64,000 bases of DNA from ZC4RG42 sp036676355 (GTDB lineage Bacteria; Pseudomonadota; Gammaproteobacteria; Burkholderiales; SG8-39). The stretch lies in assembly GCA_036676355.1 (NCBI GenBank), contig JAKFDA010000097.1:1-64000 (forward strand). Direction: 5' to 3'. Shown piece after piece: positions 7,873-16,720 of this stretch; the stretch's first letter is position 1, and the number at the start of each line of letters is the position of its first letter. Made by a program: the position numbers and the translations under genes. The notes below the pieces were generated by a model. The model worked only from the letters and a program-made list of their open reading frames with translations, was not told the DNA's origin and made no database searches.

Positions 7873-9429
7873 TCAGGCACTCTGCGCACGCGGCGACGAT
7901 GCGCCCAACACAGCGGCCCGTTGGCGTATTTCGTCGAGTGTGAATTGCAGATGACGCTGCCAAGCCATGGCGGGTTGCGGGAAATCATCGCGGCAATGCG
8001 CGCCGCGACTTTCGCAACGCTCCAGCGCCGCAATGGTGATGCACAGGCCCGCCAGTGCGGCATCGGCGACGACGTCGGACGCTTGCGCGAGCACGCGCAA
8101 ATCCCGTGCGGCGACGGCGAGCCCTTCGGCATTGCGCACAACGCCAACATTGCGGGTCATCAACTGGCGCACCGTCTTCATCGCCTCGGCGTCAAATACG
8201 GAACCGCCGACGTTCAGATTGACGACAACCGGCCGCGAACGCGGCGATATGCCGATGTCTTGTATGTCGACTGCGATCCAGCGCGCATAAGCCAGCGCTT
8301 CGAGCAACGAATTGCTGGCGAGACGATTGGCGCCATGCAGGCCCGTAGCCGCGACTTCGCCGCATGCCCACAGGCCGTCGACGGTGCTGCGACCCCGCTC
8401 GTCCACAGCGATGCCGCCCATGTGATAGTGCGCCGCCGGTCGCACGGGGATCATCTGCAGGATCGGATCCAGTCCGGCGTCCCGGCACAATGCATAAACG
8501 CCCGGAAAGCGTTTCGGAAAACGCTCGCCCACAGCCGCGCGCGCATCAAGAAAAACTTCGTTACCGGCTTCGATCTGTTTCCAGATGGCGCGCGCGACGA
8601 TGTCGCGCGGCGCGAGTTCACGTCCGGGTACGGCGTCCATGAAACGCTCGCCATGTTGATTGACCAGTGTCGCACCCTCGCCGCGCAAGGCTTCCGTCGC
8701 GAGCGGCATGGGATCGCGACCGACCGCCATCGCGGTGGGGTGGAATTGCACGAACTCGATGTCGCGCAACAGCGCGCCGGCGCGCGCCGCCAGAACAAAG
8801 CCACTACCGACGGAGCCCAACGGATTGGTGGTATGGACGTACAAACCACCCGCGCCGCCGGTGGCCAGCACCACGGCACGCGCCGCGAGGTAGAACGGCG
8901 CACCGCCCCGCACACCCTGCACGCCGCGCACCGAACCTTCGTCGACCAGCAATTCAGTCACCCGCACATCATCGAGAACTTCAATGCTCGGCGTGCGCTG
9001 CACGGCACGGATCAACGTGTTGATCACTTCCAGGCCGGTGGCATCGCCGCCCGCATGCACGATGCGGCGACGCGAGTGTGCCGCTTCCAGCCCGAGTGCG
9101 ATTCCCCCATTTGCATCGCGATCGAATTCGATGCCGTAGGCCAGCAGATCGTCGATGCACGCGGCCGCTTCGGCGGTCACGCGATTGGCGACGTGATGAT
9201 CGCCGACTCCCGCGGCAGCGACGAGCGTATCGGCCGCGTGCAGGGTCGGCGCGTCATCTTCTCCCAGCGCTGCGGCAATGCCGCCCTGCGCCCATGGTGT
9301 GGATGCCTCGGTGCCGAGTGGCGCCTTGACCAGCACCGTCACCGGCAGCGGCGCAAGCTTCAGCGCGGTCGCAAGACCGGCGATGCCGCCGCCGACGACA
9401 ACGACACGTGCAGAGGTAGGAGCGTTCAT
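7873..9429 (-). CDS. nadB: L-aspartate oxidase
   Basis: FAD-dependent enzyme oxidising L-aspartate to iminoaspartate, the first step of de novo NAD synthesis. The FAD motif VVGGGIAGL lies at residues 11-19. Further signatures are TPWAQGGIAA, HAGGDATG, EFVQFHPTA, LRGEGA and the C-terminal GLHGANRLASNSLLE of the succinate dehydrogenase/fumarate reductase flavoprotein superfamily. NadB is preferred over SdhA because of the 518-residue length, the neighbouring nadA and nadC, and the existence of a clear sdhA elsewhere in the window. It lies 82 bases after nadA. Confidence 0.95.
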   Translation of the reverse strand: MNAPTSARVVVVGGGIAGLATALKLAPLPVTVLVKAPLGTEASTPWAQGGIAAALGEDDAPTLHAADTLVAAAGVGDHHVANRVTAEAAACIDDLLAYGIEFDRDANGGIALGLEAAHSRRRIVHAGGDATGLEVINTLIRAVQRTPSIEVLDDVRVTELLVDEGSVRGVQGVRGGAPFYLAARAVVLATGGAGGLYVHTTNPLGSVGSGFVLAARAGALLRDIEFVQFHPTAMAVGRDPMPLATEALRGEGATLVNQHGERFMDAVPGRELAPRDIVARAIWKQIEAGNEVFLDARAAVGERFPKRFPGVYALCRDAGLDPILQMIPVRPAAHYHMGGIAVDERGRSTVDGLWACGEVAATGLHGANRLASNSLLEALAYARWIAVDIQDIGISPRSRPVVVNLNVGGSVFDAEAMKTVRQLMTRNVGVVRNAEGLAVAARDLRVLAQASDVVADAALAGLCITIAALERCESRGAHCRDDFPQPAMAWQRHLQFTLDEIRQRAAVLGASSPRAQSA

Positions 9430-9511
9430 ATCGATCGCCTTGTCAATGGTTCGTGCAGAAAGACGCGCTTTCGGTGCAATCCCCGCTGTAGCGAGAAGCG
9501 ACGGCGCGGCG

Positions 9512-10543
9512 TTATTTCACTTCGAGCATGCGTTCGATGGCGCGCCGTGCACGCGGGGCCAGTACCGGATCGACCGTCACTTCGTGCGTCAGTGTCTCCA
9601 GCGCATGGCGAATATTCGCGAGCGTGATCTGCTTCATGTGCGGGCAACGCTGGCACGGCCGCACGAACTCGACGTCCGGGTATTGCACCGCGACGTTGTC
9701 GCTCATCGAGCATTCGGTAATCAGCACCACGCGCGCCGGGCGCTTCTCGGCCACATAGTTGATCATGCCCGACGTCGAGCCCGCGAAATCGGAGGCCTGC
9801 ACGACTTCCGGCGGGCATTCCGGATGGGCGAGCACGATCACGCCCGGGTAGAGCAGACGGAAGCGTTCGATGTCGTCCGTAGTGAAGCGCTCGTGCACTT
9901 CGCAATGTCCGGCCCAGGTAATCACTTCGACCTTGGTCTGCGCGGCGACGTTCTTCGCCAGAAACTCGTCCGGAATCATGATGACGCGGGGCACGCCGAG
10001 GCTCTCGACCACCTTCACCGCATTCGCGGAGGTGCAGCAGATGTCGCTCTCGGCCTTCACTTCAGCCGAGGTGTTGACATAGGTGACCACAGGAACGCCC
10101 GGGTACTTCTCGCGCAACAGGCGCACGTCCGCGCCGGTGATGGAGTCGGCGAGCGAGCAACCCGCACGCAGATCGGGGATGAGCACCTTCTTGTCCGGGC
10201 TGAGCAGCTTCGACGTCTCGGCCATGAAATGCACGCCGGCCTGCACGATGATTTCGGCATCCGAACGCGCGGCCTCGCGCGCCAACGCGAGACTGTCGCC
10301 CACAAAGTCGGCCACGGCGTGGAAGATCTCCGGCGTCTGGTAGTTGTGCGCCAGAATGACCGCGTTTTTCTCGCGCTTGAGACGCAGGATGGCGTCGATA
10401 TCGGGCGCGTACCTCGGCCACAGCAGTTCCGGAACCACGCTTTTGATGCGCTCGTACAAGTGCGCGGTGCGCTCGGCGATCTCCGGCGTATAGCTTTCCG
10501 TGTAGCGAAGCGCGGTCGACGGCATGGCGGCGGTTGCGGTCAT
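9512..10543 (-). CDS. nadA: Quinolinate synthase
   Basis: [4Fe-4S] enzyme that condenses iminoaspartate with dihydroxyacetone phosphate to quinolinate. The expected three cluster ligands are visible in LRAGCSLADS, CCTSANAVKV and the C-terminal CQRCPHMK region. AHNYQTPEIF near the N-terminus is also diagnostic. The ATG at 10543 gives 343 residues and is preceded by AAGGTGAG at good spacing; a GTG at 10552 is in frame but lies inside that ribosome-binding site. The site is itself covered by a palindrome (10543-10563), and the promoter by a second, so the gene is probably repressed at both levels by the upstream NadQ-like protein. Confidence 0.95.
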   Translation of the reverse strand: MTATAAMPSTALRYTESYTPEIAERTAHLYERIKSVVPELLWPRYAPDIDAILRLKREKNAVILAHNYQTPEIFHAVADFVGDSLALAREAARSDAEIIVQAGVHFMAETSKLLSPDKKVLIPDLRAGCSLADSITGADVRLLREKYPGVPVVTYVNTSAEVKAESDICCTSANAVKVVESLGVPRVIMIPDEFLAKNVAAQTKVEVITWAGHCEVHERFTTDDIERFRLLYPGVIVLAHPECPPEVVQASDFAGSTSGMINYVAEKRPARVVLITECSMSDNVAVQYPDVEFVRPCQRCPHMKQITLANIRHALETLTHEVTVDPVLAPRARRAIERMLEVK

Positions 10544-10563
10544 TATGCTCACCTTGAGTATAT
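10543..10563 (-). promoter_or_regulatory. Palindrome over the nadA ribosome-binding site (candidate NadQ operator 1)
   Basis: A 21-base imperfect palindrome, TTATGCT-N7-AGTATAT read on the plus strand, with the shared core CCTTGAG. It overlaps the nadA Shine-Dalgarno sequence and reaches the start codon. A second palindrome of the same size and spacing sits at 10600-10620. Assignment to the NadQ-like regulator is inferred from adjacency. Confidence 0.65.
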
Positions 10564-10599
10564 ATGGCGGATAACAAAACCGAGTTACCTCGGCTGGCG

Positions 10600-10620
10600 T
10601 TATTCTAGCCTTGAGAATAA
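10600..10620 (-). promoter_or_regulatory. Palindrome inside the nadA promoter (candidate NadQ operator 2)
   Basis: TTATTCT-N7-AGAATAA, a perfect 7+7 inverted repeat also containing CCTTGAG at the same place as operator 1. It covers the -10 hexamer and part of the spacer of the nadA promoter, the geometry expected for a repressor that blocks RNA polymerase. Confidence 0.7.
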
Positions 10621-10629
10621 GCCCGTCAA
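10602..10629 (-). promoter_or_regulatory. nadA sigma-70-type promoter
   Basis: On the minus strand, TTGACG (complement 10624-10629) and TAGAAT (complement 10602-10607) are separated by 16 bases. Five of six positions agree with consensus in each hexamer. It lies about 60 bases upstream of the nadA ATG and is overlapped by the palindrome at 10600-10620. Confidence 0.65.
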
Positions 10630-10679
10630 GCGCTGCGACAGAAAATATTTCAACTTTTTAGGATTCGCCGTTGCGTCGG

Positions 10680-11654
10680 CTACTTGCGGGCCACCGGCAG
10701 ACGGAAGCCGGTTGTAGTCCCCTCCAGCAGCACTTCGCTGCGGAACCGCACCAGTCGCGCCGGGCGGCCGCCGGTTTCGGTCGTCACGCCCCCGGTGTCT
10801 TCCACCAGGCCCTGCCCTTCCACCAATCGCCTGAAATTCGGCTTGTGGACCCGGACGCCGGCAAGCGCCTCGACGGTGCGCTGCAGATGCAGCAACGGAA
10901 AGGTCTCCGGCATCAGTTCAAAGACCACGGGACGGTATTTGATCTTCCCGCGCAGACGGGCGATGGCGGTTGCGAGAATGCGCCGATGATCCGCCAGCAT
11001 GGGCTCTCCCTCGACTACGAATCCGGCAACCGAGGCATGGCGACCATCGCGCTGCGCCTCGGGGACCAGGCCCGCCTCGTACAGCAGTTCGTAGCGTTCC
11101 AGTACCGGCTCGTCGTTCCAGGGCGTTTTGCGTGTGCCGAACGTCATTCGCACACGCGCGTCGCGCAGTTTACGCTGCGCCGGCGTGGGCGCCGTCGCAC
11201 ACCATTCCTTGAGTCCCGCGGCGATCCGGTCGAGTATGGGGGGTCTGTCGTCGCGCCAGTCTTCCCAGGGGAAATAGCGATACCAGTTGCGCCACTCGGC
11301 ATTCGCCGTCCCGGCCGGCTGCGCCTCGGGAACGAGGGCGAGATAGCCGATCGACAACACGCGGGCATTGGTGCCGGCCGCAAGACTGCGGCCACTGTCG
11401 CCGAAGGTGTAGAGTTGCTCGACGTAGCCGAGGACCTGGCGCGTCTGCGTCTCCACCCAGACGCGCAGACCGGACTCCAGCGTGCGGTGTTGCGGCTCAA
11501 GCGGACCCGAAGGCAACGCGTCGATGTCGTTATTGCGAATCGCCAGAACCTTCGGCTCGTCTTTTGTGACAGCCACGACCACCGCGCTCAAATCAACGGA
11601 GATCGCATGTTGAACCGCTTTTTCTTCATGCGCCGACCGCTGCACAGCCCTCAT
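10680..11654 (-). CDS. nadQ: NadQ/NrtR-like Nudix-domain transcriptional regulator
   Basis: 324-residue protein with an N-terminal Nudix-like domain (SVDLSAVVVAVTKDEPKVLA at the start, then an LESGLRVWVETQTR-type segment where a Nudix box would lie) and a C-terminal part resembling the winged-helix domain of NrtR-type regulators (RLVEGQGLVEDTG, GRPARLVRFR). The degenerate Nudix box suggests ligand sensing rather than hydrolysis. NadQ proteins (COG4111) are known repressors of nadABC in alphaproteobacteria; here the gene lies directly upstream of nadA-nadB-nadC, and two like palindromes sit at the nadA promoter. The ATG at 11654 has AGGA eight bases upstream; upstream codons to 11741 look non-coding. 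Family from pattern recognition; DNA-binding target inferred. Confidence 0.75.
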   Translation of the reverse strand: MRAVQRSAHEEKAVQHAISVDLSAVVVAVTKDEPKVLAIRNNDIDALPSGPLEPQHRTLESGLRVWVETQTRQVLGYVEQLYTFGDSGRSLAAGTNARVLSIGYLALVPEAQPAGTANAEWRNWYRYFPWEDWRDDRPPILDRIAAGLKEWCATAPTPAQRKLRDARVRMTFGTRKTPWNDEPVLERYELLYEAGLVPEAQRDGRHASVAGFVVEGEPMLADHRRILATAIARLRGKIKYRPVVFELMPETFPLLHLQRTVEALAGVRVHKPNFRRLVEGQGLVEDTGGVTTETGGRPARLVRFRSEVLLEGTTTGFRLPVARK

Positions 11655-11800
11655 CGATTGGTCCTGCTTATTATGTTGCGAGGGTACGTATTCTAACGGG
11701 CGTTGCGACTCCGTTCGGGATATCGTATCGGCTCCGACCACGGCTAATCGTGATCCGAGGACACGAACGGCCCCTCACTCATGAGTCCGCGGCGGGGCAA

Positions 11801-12130
11801 TCAGCGCTTGATGCGGATCGTGCCCTCCCAGCGGCAACTCCAGGACATGCAGCGATAGCGCTGTCGCGGCGAAAGCACGCTGGCAAAGCGATCGCCCAGA
11901 CGCCGCCGGACGCGGTAGACGTCACCTTGGCACCAAGGACAATGCAGCGTGCTCCCGTCATGATTCGTATGAGCCATCCTGCCGCGCGATCCGCCAAAAC
12001 CGCCGCGATCCGCGACTTCCTGCGCAAGCGAATTCAATACGTCTCCCAACCCCGAAAGCGTGAACAGGCGCGCGCCCATAGCGTTATCCTGGTCACCCGT
12101 CCCCGCGTAAACATTACCTTTTGCTGCCAT
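11801..12130 (-). CDS. Small cysteine-motif protein, zinc-ribbon-like
   Basis: 109 residues of unknown function. The C-terminal half has two cysteine pairs, CPWC at about 64-67 and CMSWSC at about 94-99, spaced like a zinc ribbon, followed by a basic WEGTIRIKR tail. The N-terminal half is Gly-rich and polar. The ATG at 12130 is preceded by AGGAGGGAG, a very strong ribosome-binding site, which supports real translation. It lies 146 bases upstream of nadQ on the same strand. Metal or nucleic-acid binding would be a guess. Confidence 0.6.
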   Translation of the reverse strand: MAAKGNVYAGTGDQDNAMGARLFTLSGLGDVLNSLAQEVADRGGFGGSRGRMAHTNHDGSTLHCPWCQGDVYRVRRRLGDRFASVLSPRQRYRCMSWSCRWEGTIRIKR

Positions 12131-12306
12131 AGCTACTCCCTCCTACCTGAGCGTTTCCATCATGCCGCGGCTCGCGATTTGGTATTCCGATACAACCCGG
12201 AAAATGGTGCCGCATGGAAGCGCTGTCGTGCAGTCCGCAAGAAAGATGCCCAACGTATGGCGCGGAGCATCCCTACGGACTGTCATTGCAGTACAGGCGG
12301 ACTGCG

Positions 12307-12738
12307 ATGAAAAGGTCCGGTTCGCTTCTGCAATCCTATTTAACAACTGAGTATCGCGTGTACGGCGCTGCGCCGATGGAACGCTTCACTTTACGCATAG
12401 GTGTACGACATCCGCGCCTGGCGACACTGCAACACCGCACGCACGCTTACTGCTCGGCGTTCATTACCGCGTGGAATCCGCACAGCAGAATACGGTCGGA
12501 TACGCTCAACGAAGCGGCGCAGCGGCGACTCATGCGCGACCTGCGCCAATTACGTTGCAAAGTGATCCGTGGCGAAGGCGTCGCGGCGGACGGCCGATGG
12601 AAAGAGCCGAGCCTGCTGGCGCTCGGACTAAAGCGAAACGCCGCACTGCGGCTGGCGCGCCGCTACGGGCAGAACGCTGTTGTTGTCTGCAACAAACACG
12701 GCGTGCCGCGTCTGGCGATATTGCGACTGCTTTCCTAG
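12307..12738 (+). CDS. DUF3293-family protein
   Basis: 143-residue protein of unknown function. The pattern AFITAWNPHS near residue 55, followed by N-E-A-x-R-x-L, a GEG near 93, W-K-E-P-S-L-L-A-L and a C-terminal RRYGQNAVV segment, resembles the DUF3293 family found widely in Proteobacteria. The ATG at 12307 (MKRSGSLLQSY) is preferred over an in-frame ATG at 12214 because the upstream stretch lacks family character. It stands alone on the plus strand between the minus-strand nad block and tRNA-Ser. Confidence 0.7.
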   Translation: MKRSGSLLQSYLTTEYRVYGAAPMERFTLRIGVRHPRLATLQHRTHAYCSAFITAWNPHSRIRSDTLNEAAQRRLMRDLRQLRCKVIRGEGVAADGRWKEPSLLALGLKRNAALRLARRYGQNAVVVCNKHGVPRLAILRLLS

Positions 12739-12745
12739 CGCGTCA

Positions 12746-12779
12746 AAAAAACGCAACCACTGGACGCAGAAGCGTTTTT
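12746..12779 (+). terminator. Possible terminator after the DUF3293 gene
   Basis: AAAAACGC and GCGTTTTT form an 8-bp stem around a loop of about 17 bases just after the stop codon at 12738, ending in five T. The AT-rich lower stem and long loop make it only a moderate candidate. Confidence 0.4.
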
Positions 12780-12876
12780 CCAAGCTCGAGATCTCGGGGC
12801 TGCCCTCCGCATTGTGCTGAGGTACAATCCGCGCCTCTTGCGCAGGGCAAACCGAGCTCAAGTAATGCGTTAATAC

Positions 12877-12967
12877 GGAGAGGTGACCGAGTGGTTGAAG
12901 GTGCACGCCTGGAAAGCGTGTGTACGCCTAAAACGTACCGCGGGTTCGAATCCCGCTCTCTCCGCCA
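12877..12967 (+). tRNA. tRNA-Ser (anticodon GGA)
   Basis: Class II tRNA with an extended variable arm. The acceptor GGAGAGG pairs with TCTCTCC (one G-T), followed by discriminator G and an encoded CCA. The D-arm has TGACCGAGTGGTTGAAGGTG, the anticodon loop reads CTGGAAA with anticodon GGA, a long variable arm follows (GTACGCC...), and the T-arm is CGGGTTCGAATCCCG. It reads UCC and UCU serine codons. A TACAAT -10-like element sits at 12823-12828, about 50 bases upstream, without a convincing -35. Confidence 0.96.
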
Positions 12968-12973
12968 GACATC

Positions 12974-12999
12974 GAAGAGCCCGCGCAAGCGGGCTTCTT
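12974..12999 (+). terminator. Terminator after tRNA-Ser
   Basis: GAAGAGCCCGC and GCGGGCTTCTT flank a GCAA tetraloop, giving an 11-bp-class stem seven bases past the tRNA CCA, followed by CATTTTC. The placement and stem strength fit an intrinsic terminator for the tRNA transcript. Confidence 0.8.
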
Positions 13000-13035
13000 C
13001 ATTTTCACCGCTCGTGCGTCGGGCAGCTGCCCGCG

Positions 13036-14451
13036 CTAAAGTACCTTGCCCGGATTCATGATGCCGCGCGGATCCAGAGTGCGCTTGATGGTGCGCATCA
13101 GTTCCATTTCCAGCGGCGACTTGTAACGCAGGATTTCCGCGCGCTTGTATTGCCCCAGACCATGCTCCGCGCTGATGCTGCCTTCAAAGCGGTGGACATT
13201 GTCGTGCACGATGCGGCTGACTTCCGGCTGTCGCGCCATGAATGCCGCTTCGTCGCTGTCGGCCGGATGAGTGACGTTGTAATGCAGATTGCCGTCGCCA
13301 AGGTGGCCGAAGGTGACGAGCCGCACGCCGGGATACGCCTGTTTCAGTGCCGCATCGGTGGCGTCGAGAAATTCCGCGATGCGCGCGATCGGCAACGAAA
13401 TATCGTGCTTGATGTTCTTGCCGTCGGCCGCCTGGGCGTCGGAAATGTTCTTGCGCAGCAGCCAGAACTGCCTGCCCTGCTCCGCGTCGGCAGCCAGCCG
13501 CGTCTGGCGTGCAATGCCCTGCTCGATCGCCGCCTGCAGCACCTGTTCGGTCAGACGCTGCAAGCTCTCGGTCTCTTGCGTGTCGGTCAACTCGATCAGC
13601 GCAAGCTGCGGATACGCGGTGGCAAAAGGCTGCGGCAAGTCGGGAAAATGCTTGTGTACGAGTTCGGTGCAAATCGCCGCCATCAGCTCGAAAGCGGACA
13701 GGCGCTCGCCACAGTGCGTCCGCAAATGCTCGAGCAATGCCAGGCCTGCACGCGGGGAATCGAGCCCGACCAGGGCGACGATTCTCGCCTTCGGTTGGGG
13801 AAACAGCTTCAGCACAGCAGCGGTAATGATGCCGAGCGTGCCTTCGGCGCCGATGAACAGATGCTTGAGGTCGTAACCGCTGTTGTCCTTGCGCAGCGCG
13901 CGCAGGCCGTTCCAGACCTCGCCCGACGGCAATACGACTTCGAGGCCGAGCACCATGTCGCGTGCGTTGCCGTAACGCAGCACTTGCACACCGCCGGCGT
14001 TGGTCGACAGATTGCCGCCGAGTTGGGCCAGCCGCGCCGGCGCGACGTCGAGCGGAAACAGCCGGCCGGCGTTGCTCGCCGCGCCCTGCGCTGCCGCGAG
14101 CGTGCAGCCTGCTTCGACCGTGAACGTGTTGCCGACCGGATCGAGTGCGCGGATGCGATTCATGCGCGCCAGCGAAACGACGATCTGTCGGCCGCTCGCA
14201 TCCGGCGTTGCGGCACCGCACAGGCTGGTGTTGCCGCCTTGCGGCACGATCGCCGTACCGGTCTTCGCGCATAACTTCACGATCGCCGCAACCTGCGCGG
14301 TTTCGGATGGCATGGCCACGGCAAGCGGCACACCGAAGTAGCGCTTGCGCCAATCGGTTGCGTGCGCGGTCAGCTTTGCCTCATCGCGCACCACACCTTC
14401 GGCGCCGACGATTTCGGCAAGGCGGGAAAGTATGGATTCACGATCGAGCAT
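13036..14451 (-). CDS. FAD-linked oxidase (D-2-hydroxyacid dehydrogenase / GlcD-like)
   Basis: 471-residue flavoprotein of the VAO/PCMH superfamily, probably oxidising a D-2-hydroxy acid such as D-lactate, glycolate or D-2-hydroxyglutarate. The FAD-binding domain shows VPQGGNTSLCGAA near residue 70, LGGNLSTNAGG near 144 and the IGAEGTLGIITAA motif near 200. The C-terminal domain has HLGDGNLHYN near 375 and SAEHGLGQYKR, with conserved histidines. The ending RTLDPRGIMNPGKVL is standard for the family. It is monocistronic here, without glcE or glcF, so substrate cannot be fixed from context. It may form a convergent pair with the tRNA-Ser unit. Confidence 0.85.
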   Translation of the reverse strand: MLDRESILSRLAEIVGAEGVVRDEAKLTAHATDWRKRYFGVPLAVAMPSETAQVAAIVKLCAKTGTAIVPQGGNTSLCGAATPDASGRQIVVSLARMNRIRALDPVGNTFTVEAGCTLAAAQGAASNAGRLFPLDVAPARLAQLGGNLSTNAGGVQVLRYGNARDMVLGLEVVLPSGEVWNGLRALRKDNSGYDLKHLFIGAEGTLGIITAAVLKLFPQPKARIVALVGLDSPRAGLALLEHLRTHCGERLSAFELMAAICTELVHKHFPDLPQPFATAYPQLALIELTDTQETESLQRLTEQVLQAAIEQGIARQTRLAADAEQGRQFWLLRKNISDAQAADGKNIKHDISLPIARIAEFLDATDAALKQAYPGVRLVTFGHLGDGNLHYNVTHPADSDEAAFMARQPEVSRIVHDNVHRFEGSISAEHGLGQYKRAEILRYKSPLEMELMRTIKRTLDPRGIMNPGKVL

Positions 14452-14511
14452 GGGCGAATTCTACGCGCCGAAACGCGACCGGACCCATACGCACATCACA
14501 ACGCTCTCGCC

Positions 14512-16485
14512 TCAGATCGCCTGCTTCAACTGCTCCAGGATGCCTGGGTTCTCCAGCGTGGAAATGTCCTGCGTGATCGCCTCGTCTCGGGCGATGGCGC
14601 GCAGCAGGCGACGCATGATCTTGCCGGAACGCGTCTTCGGCAGATTGTCGCCGAAGCGGATTTCACGCGGCTTGGCGATCGGCCCGATTTCCCTGGCCAC
14701 CCATTCGCGTAACTCGTCGGCAATGCGATGCGCCTCATCGCCGGTGGGGCGCGGCCCCTTGGTTACGACAAACGCGACAATCGCTTCACCCGTCACCTCA
14801 TCCGGACGGCCAATGACAGCGGCTTCGGCAACCAGTTTCGTGTTCGCCACGAGTGCGGATTCGATTTCCATGGTGCCCAGTCGATGGCCCGAGACGTTCA
14901 ACACATCGTCGATGCGACCCATGATCGTGTAGAAACCATTCATGTCGCGCGTCGCGCCGTCGCCCGCAACGTAATACTTGCCCTGAAACTCAGACGGGAA
15001 ATAAGTTTTCTTGTAACGCTCGGGATCGCCCCAGATGGTACGCAGCATCGACGGCCAGGGCTTCTTGACCACCAGGATGCCACCCTTGCCGTTCGGCACC
15101 GACTCGCCCGCTTCATCGACGATGTCGACCACGATGCCTGGCAGCGGCAGCGTGCACGAGCCGGGCTTCAATGTGGTTGCGCCCGGCAGCGGCGAAATCA
15201 TGTGCGCGCCGGTTTCCGTCTGCCACCACGTGTCGACCAGCGGACAGCGCGAATCGCCCACGACCGTGTAGTACCACATCCAGGCTTCCGGATTGATCGG
15301 CTCGCCCACGCTGCCGAGAATGCGCAGGCTGGAGAGATCGTAGCGTTTCGGCGCATCCGGACCGGCCTTGATGAGTGCGCGAATCGCCGTCGGCGCGGTA
15401 TAGAAGACCGAGACCTTGTGATCCTGGATGAGCTTCCAGAAGCGCCCTGCGTCGGGATAGGTCGGCACGCCTTCGAACACCACCTGCGTTGCGCCGCAGG
15501 CCAGCGGCCCGTAAGTGACATAGGTGTGGCCGGTCACCCAGCCCACATCCGCGGTACACCAGAAAACATCGTTGGATTTGTAATCGAAGACCCACTTCAT
15601 GGTGAGTACAGCCCCGAGCAGAAAGCCCGCCGTCGAATGCTGGACGCCCTTCGGCTGACCGGTCGAACCGGAGGTATAGAGAATGAACAGCGGATGCTCG
15701 GCATTCACCCAGACCGGTTCGCAGTGATCGGCCTGCCCTTTGATCACCTCGTGCCACCATTGATCGCGCGGCGTATTCATTGCGATCGCGGTGCCGGTGC
15801 GGCGATACACGATCACGTCACGGACGCTCTCGCAGTTGCCCATCGTCAGCGCTTCGTCCACCGCCGGCTTGAGTGGAATCTCGCGCCCCCCGCGCATCTG
15901 ACCATCGGCGGTGATGATCATCGTTGCGCCGGCGTCAACAATGCGCTCATGCACGCTCTTGGCCGAGAAGCCGCCGAACACGACCGAGTGCGTCGCGCCG
16001 ATCCTGGCGCAAGCCTGCATCGCGACCACCGCCTCGATCGACATCGGCATGTAGATGAGCACGCGATCGCCCGATGCGACGTTACGCTCCTTCAGGGCGT
16101 TGGCGAAGCGGCAGACGCGCTGATAGAGCTCACGATAGGTGACGCGGCTTACTTTGCCGTCGTCGGCCTCGAAGATGATGGCGACCTTGTTCGGTTGCGT
16201 GGTCAGATGGCGATCGAGACAGTTATAGGACGCATTCAGCTCGCCGTCGTCATACCACTTGTAGAACGGCGCATTGCTTTCATCCAGCACGTGCGTAAAC
16301 GGTTTCTTCCAGCTCAGGTGCTCGCGGCCGAGGCGCGCCCAGAATCCTTCGTAGTCGCGCTCGGCCTCGTCGCACAACGCGCGGTACTCGTCCATACCGG
16401 AAATATTCGCCTGTCGGACGAAATCCGGTGTGGGCGGAAACAGTCGCTCTTCGATAAGAACCGACTGAATGGTGAGCTTCTTCAT
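14512..16485 (-). CDS. acs: Acetyl-coenzyme A synthetase
   Basis: AMP-forming acetate:CoA ligase that activates acetate for the TCA cycle. Motifs are the P-loop-like YTSGSTGQPKGV, the TWWQTETGAHM acetyl-binding segment, YVAGDGATRD and TRSGKIMRRLLR with Lys at about residue 622, the site that is acetylated in characterised Acs enzymes. The ATG at 16485 (MKKLTIQSVL) has AGGAGA seven bases upstream, giving 657 residues; an ATG further upstream at 16542 lacks family similarity. The unit is isolated from the SET gene upstream by a strong terminator at 16721-16750. Confidence 0.96.
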   Translation of the reverse strand: MKKLTIQSVLIEERLFPPTPDFVRQANISGMDEYRALCDEAERDYEGFWARLGREHLSWKKPFTHVLDESNAPFYKWYDDGELNASYNCLDRHLTTQPNKVAIIFEADDGKVSRVTYRELYQRVCRFANALKERNVASGDRVLIYMPMSIEAVVAMQACARIGATHSVVFGGFSAKSVHERIVDAGATMIITADGQMRGGREIPLKPAVDEALTMGNCESVRDVIVYRRTGTAIAMNTPRDQWWHEVIKGQADHCEPVWVNAEHPLFILYTSGSTGQPKGVQHSTAGFLLGAVLTMKWVFDYKSNDVFWCTADVGWVTGHTYVTYGPLACGATQVVFEGVPTYPDAGRFWKLIQDHKVSVFYTAPTAIRALIKAGPDAPKRYDLSSLRILGSVGEPINPEAWMWYYTVVGDSRCPLVDTWWQTETGAHMISPLPGATTLKPGSCTLPLPGIVVDIVDEAGESVPNGKGGILVVKKPWPSMLRTIWGDPERYKKTYFPSEFQGKYYVAGDGATRDMNGFYTIMGRIDDVLNVSGHRLGTMEIESALVANTKLVAEAAVIGRPDEVTGEAIVAFVVTKGPRPTGDEAHRIADELREWVAREIGPIAKPREIRFGDNLPKTRSGKIMRRLLRAIARDEAITQDISTLENPGILEQLKQAI

Positions 16486-16720
16486 GGATCTGTCTCCTGT
16501 CTGGACCCCGCCGGCGCGCTTCTGTGGCGACGCTATGCTCACGGTTCAACCGTCGATGCATTCGGCGAAACAGCGCCAATGGAAGCACCATTCGGGCTCG
16601 CTGTAAACGGGCTTGAGGCTCGCAGGCAGCATTCCGAACGGCGCCGCACGCGCCATTTCCGCCGCCGCCCGGGCTTTGCCGCCGAGCGTCAAAAATGGCG
16701 CATAGTCCTTGAATCCCGAT

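Noticed and set aside
7865..7963. N-terminal extension of nadC
   Set aside because: The added 33 residues overlap nadB, lack similarity to NadC and have no better ribosome-binding site than the ATG at 7864.
7873..9429. Second succinate dehydrogenase or fumarate reductase flavoprotein
   Set aside because: The superfamily motifs are shared, but length, context (nadA, nadC) and the separate full sdh operon identify L-aspartate oxidase.
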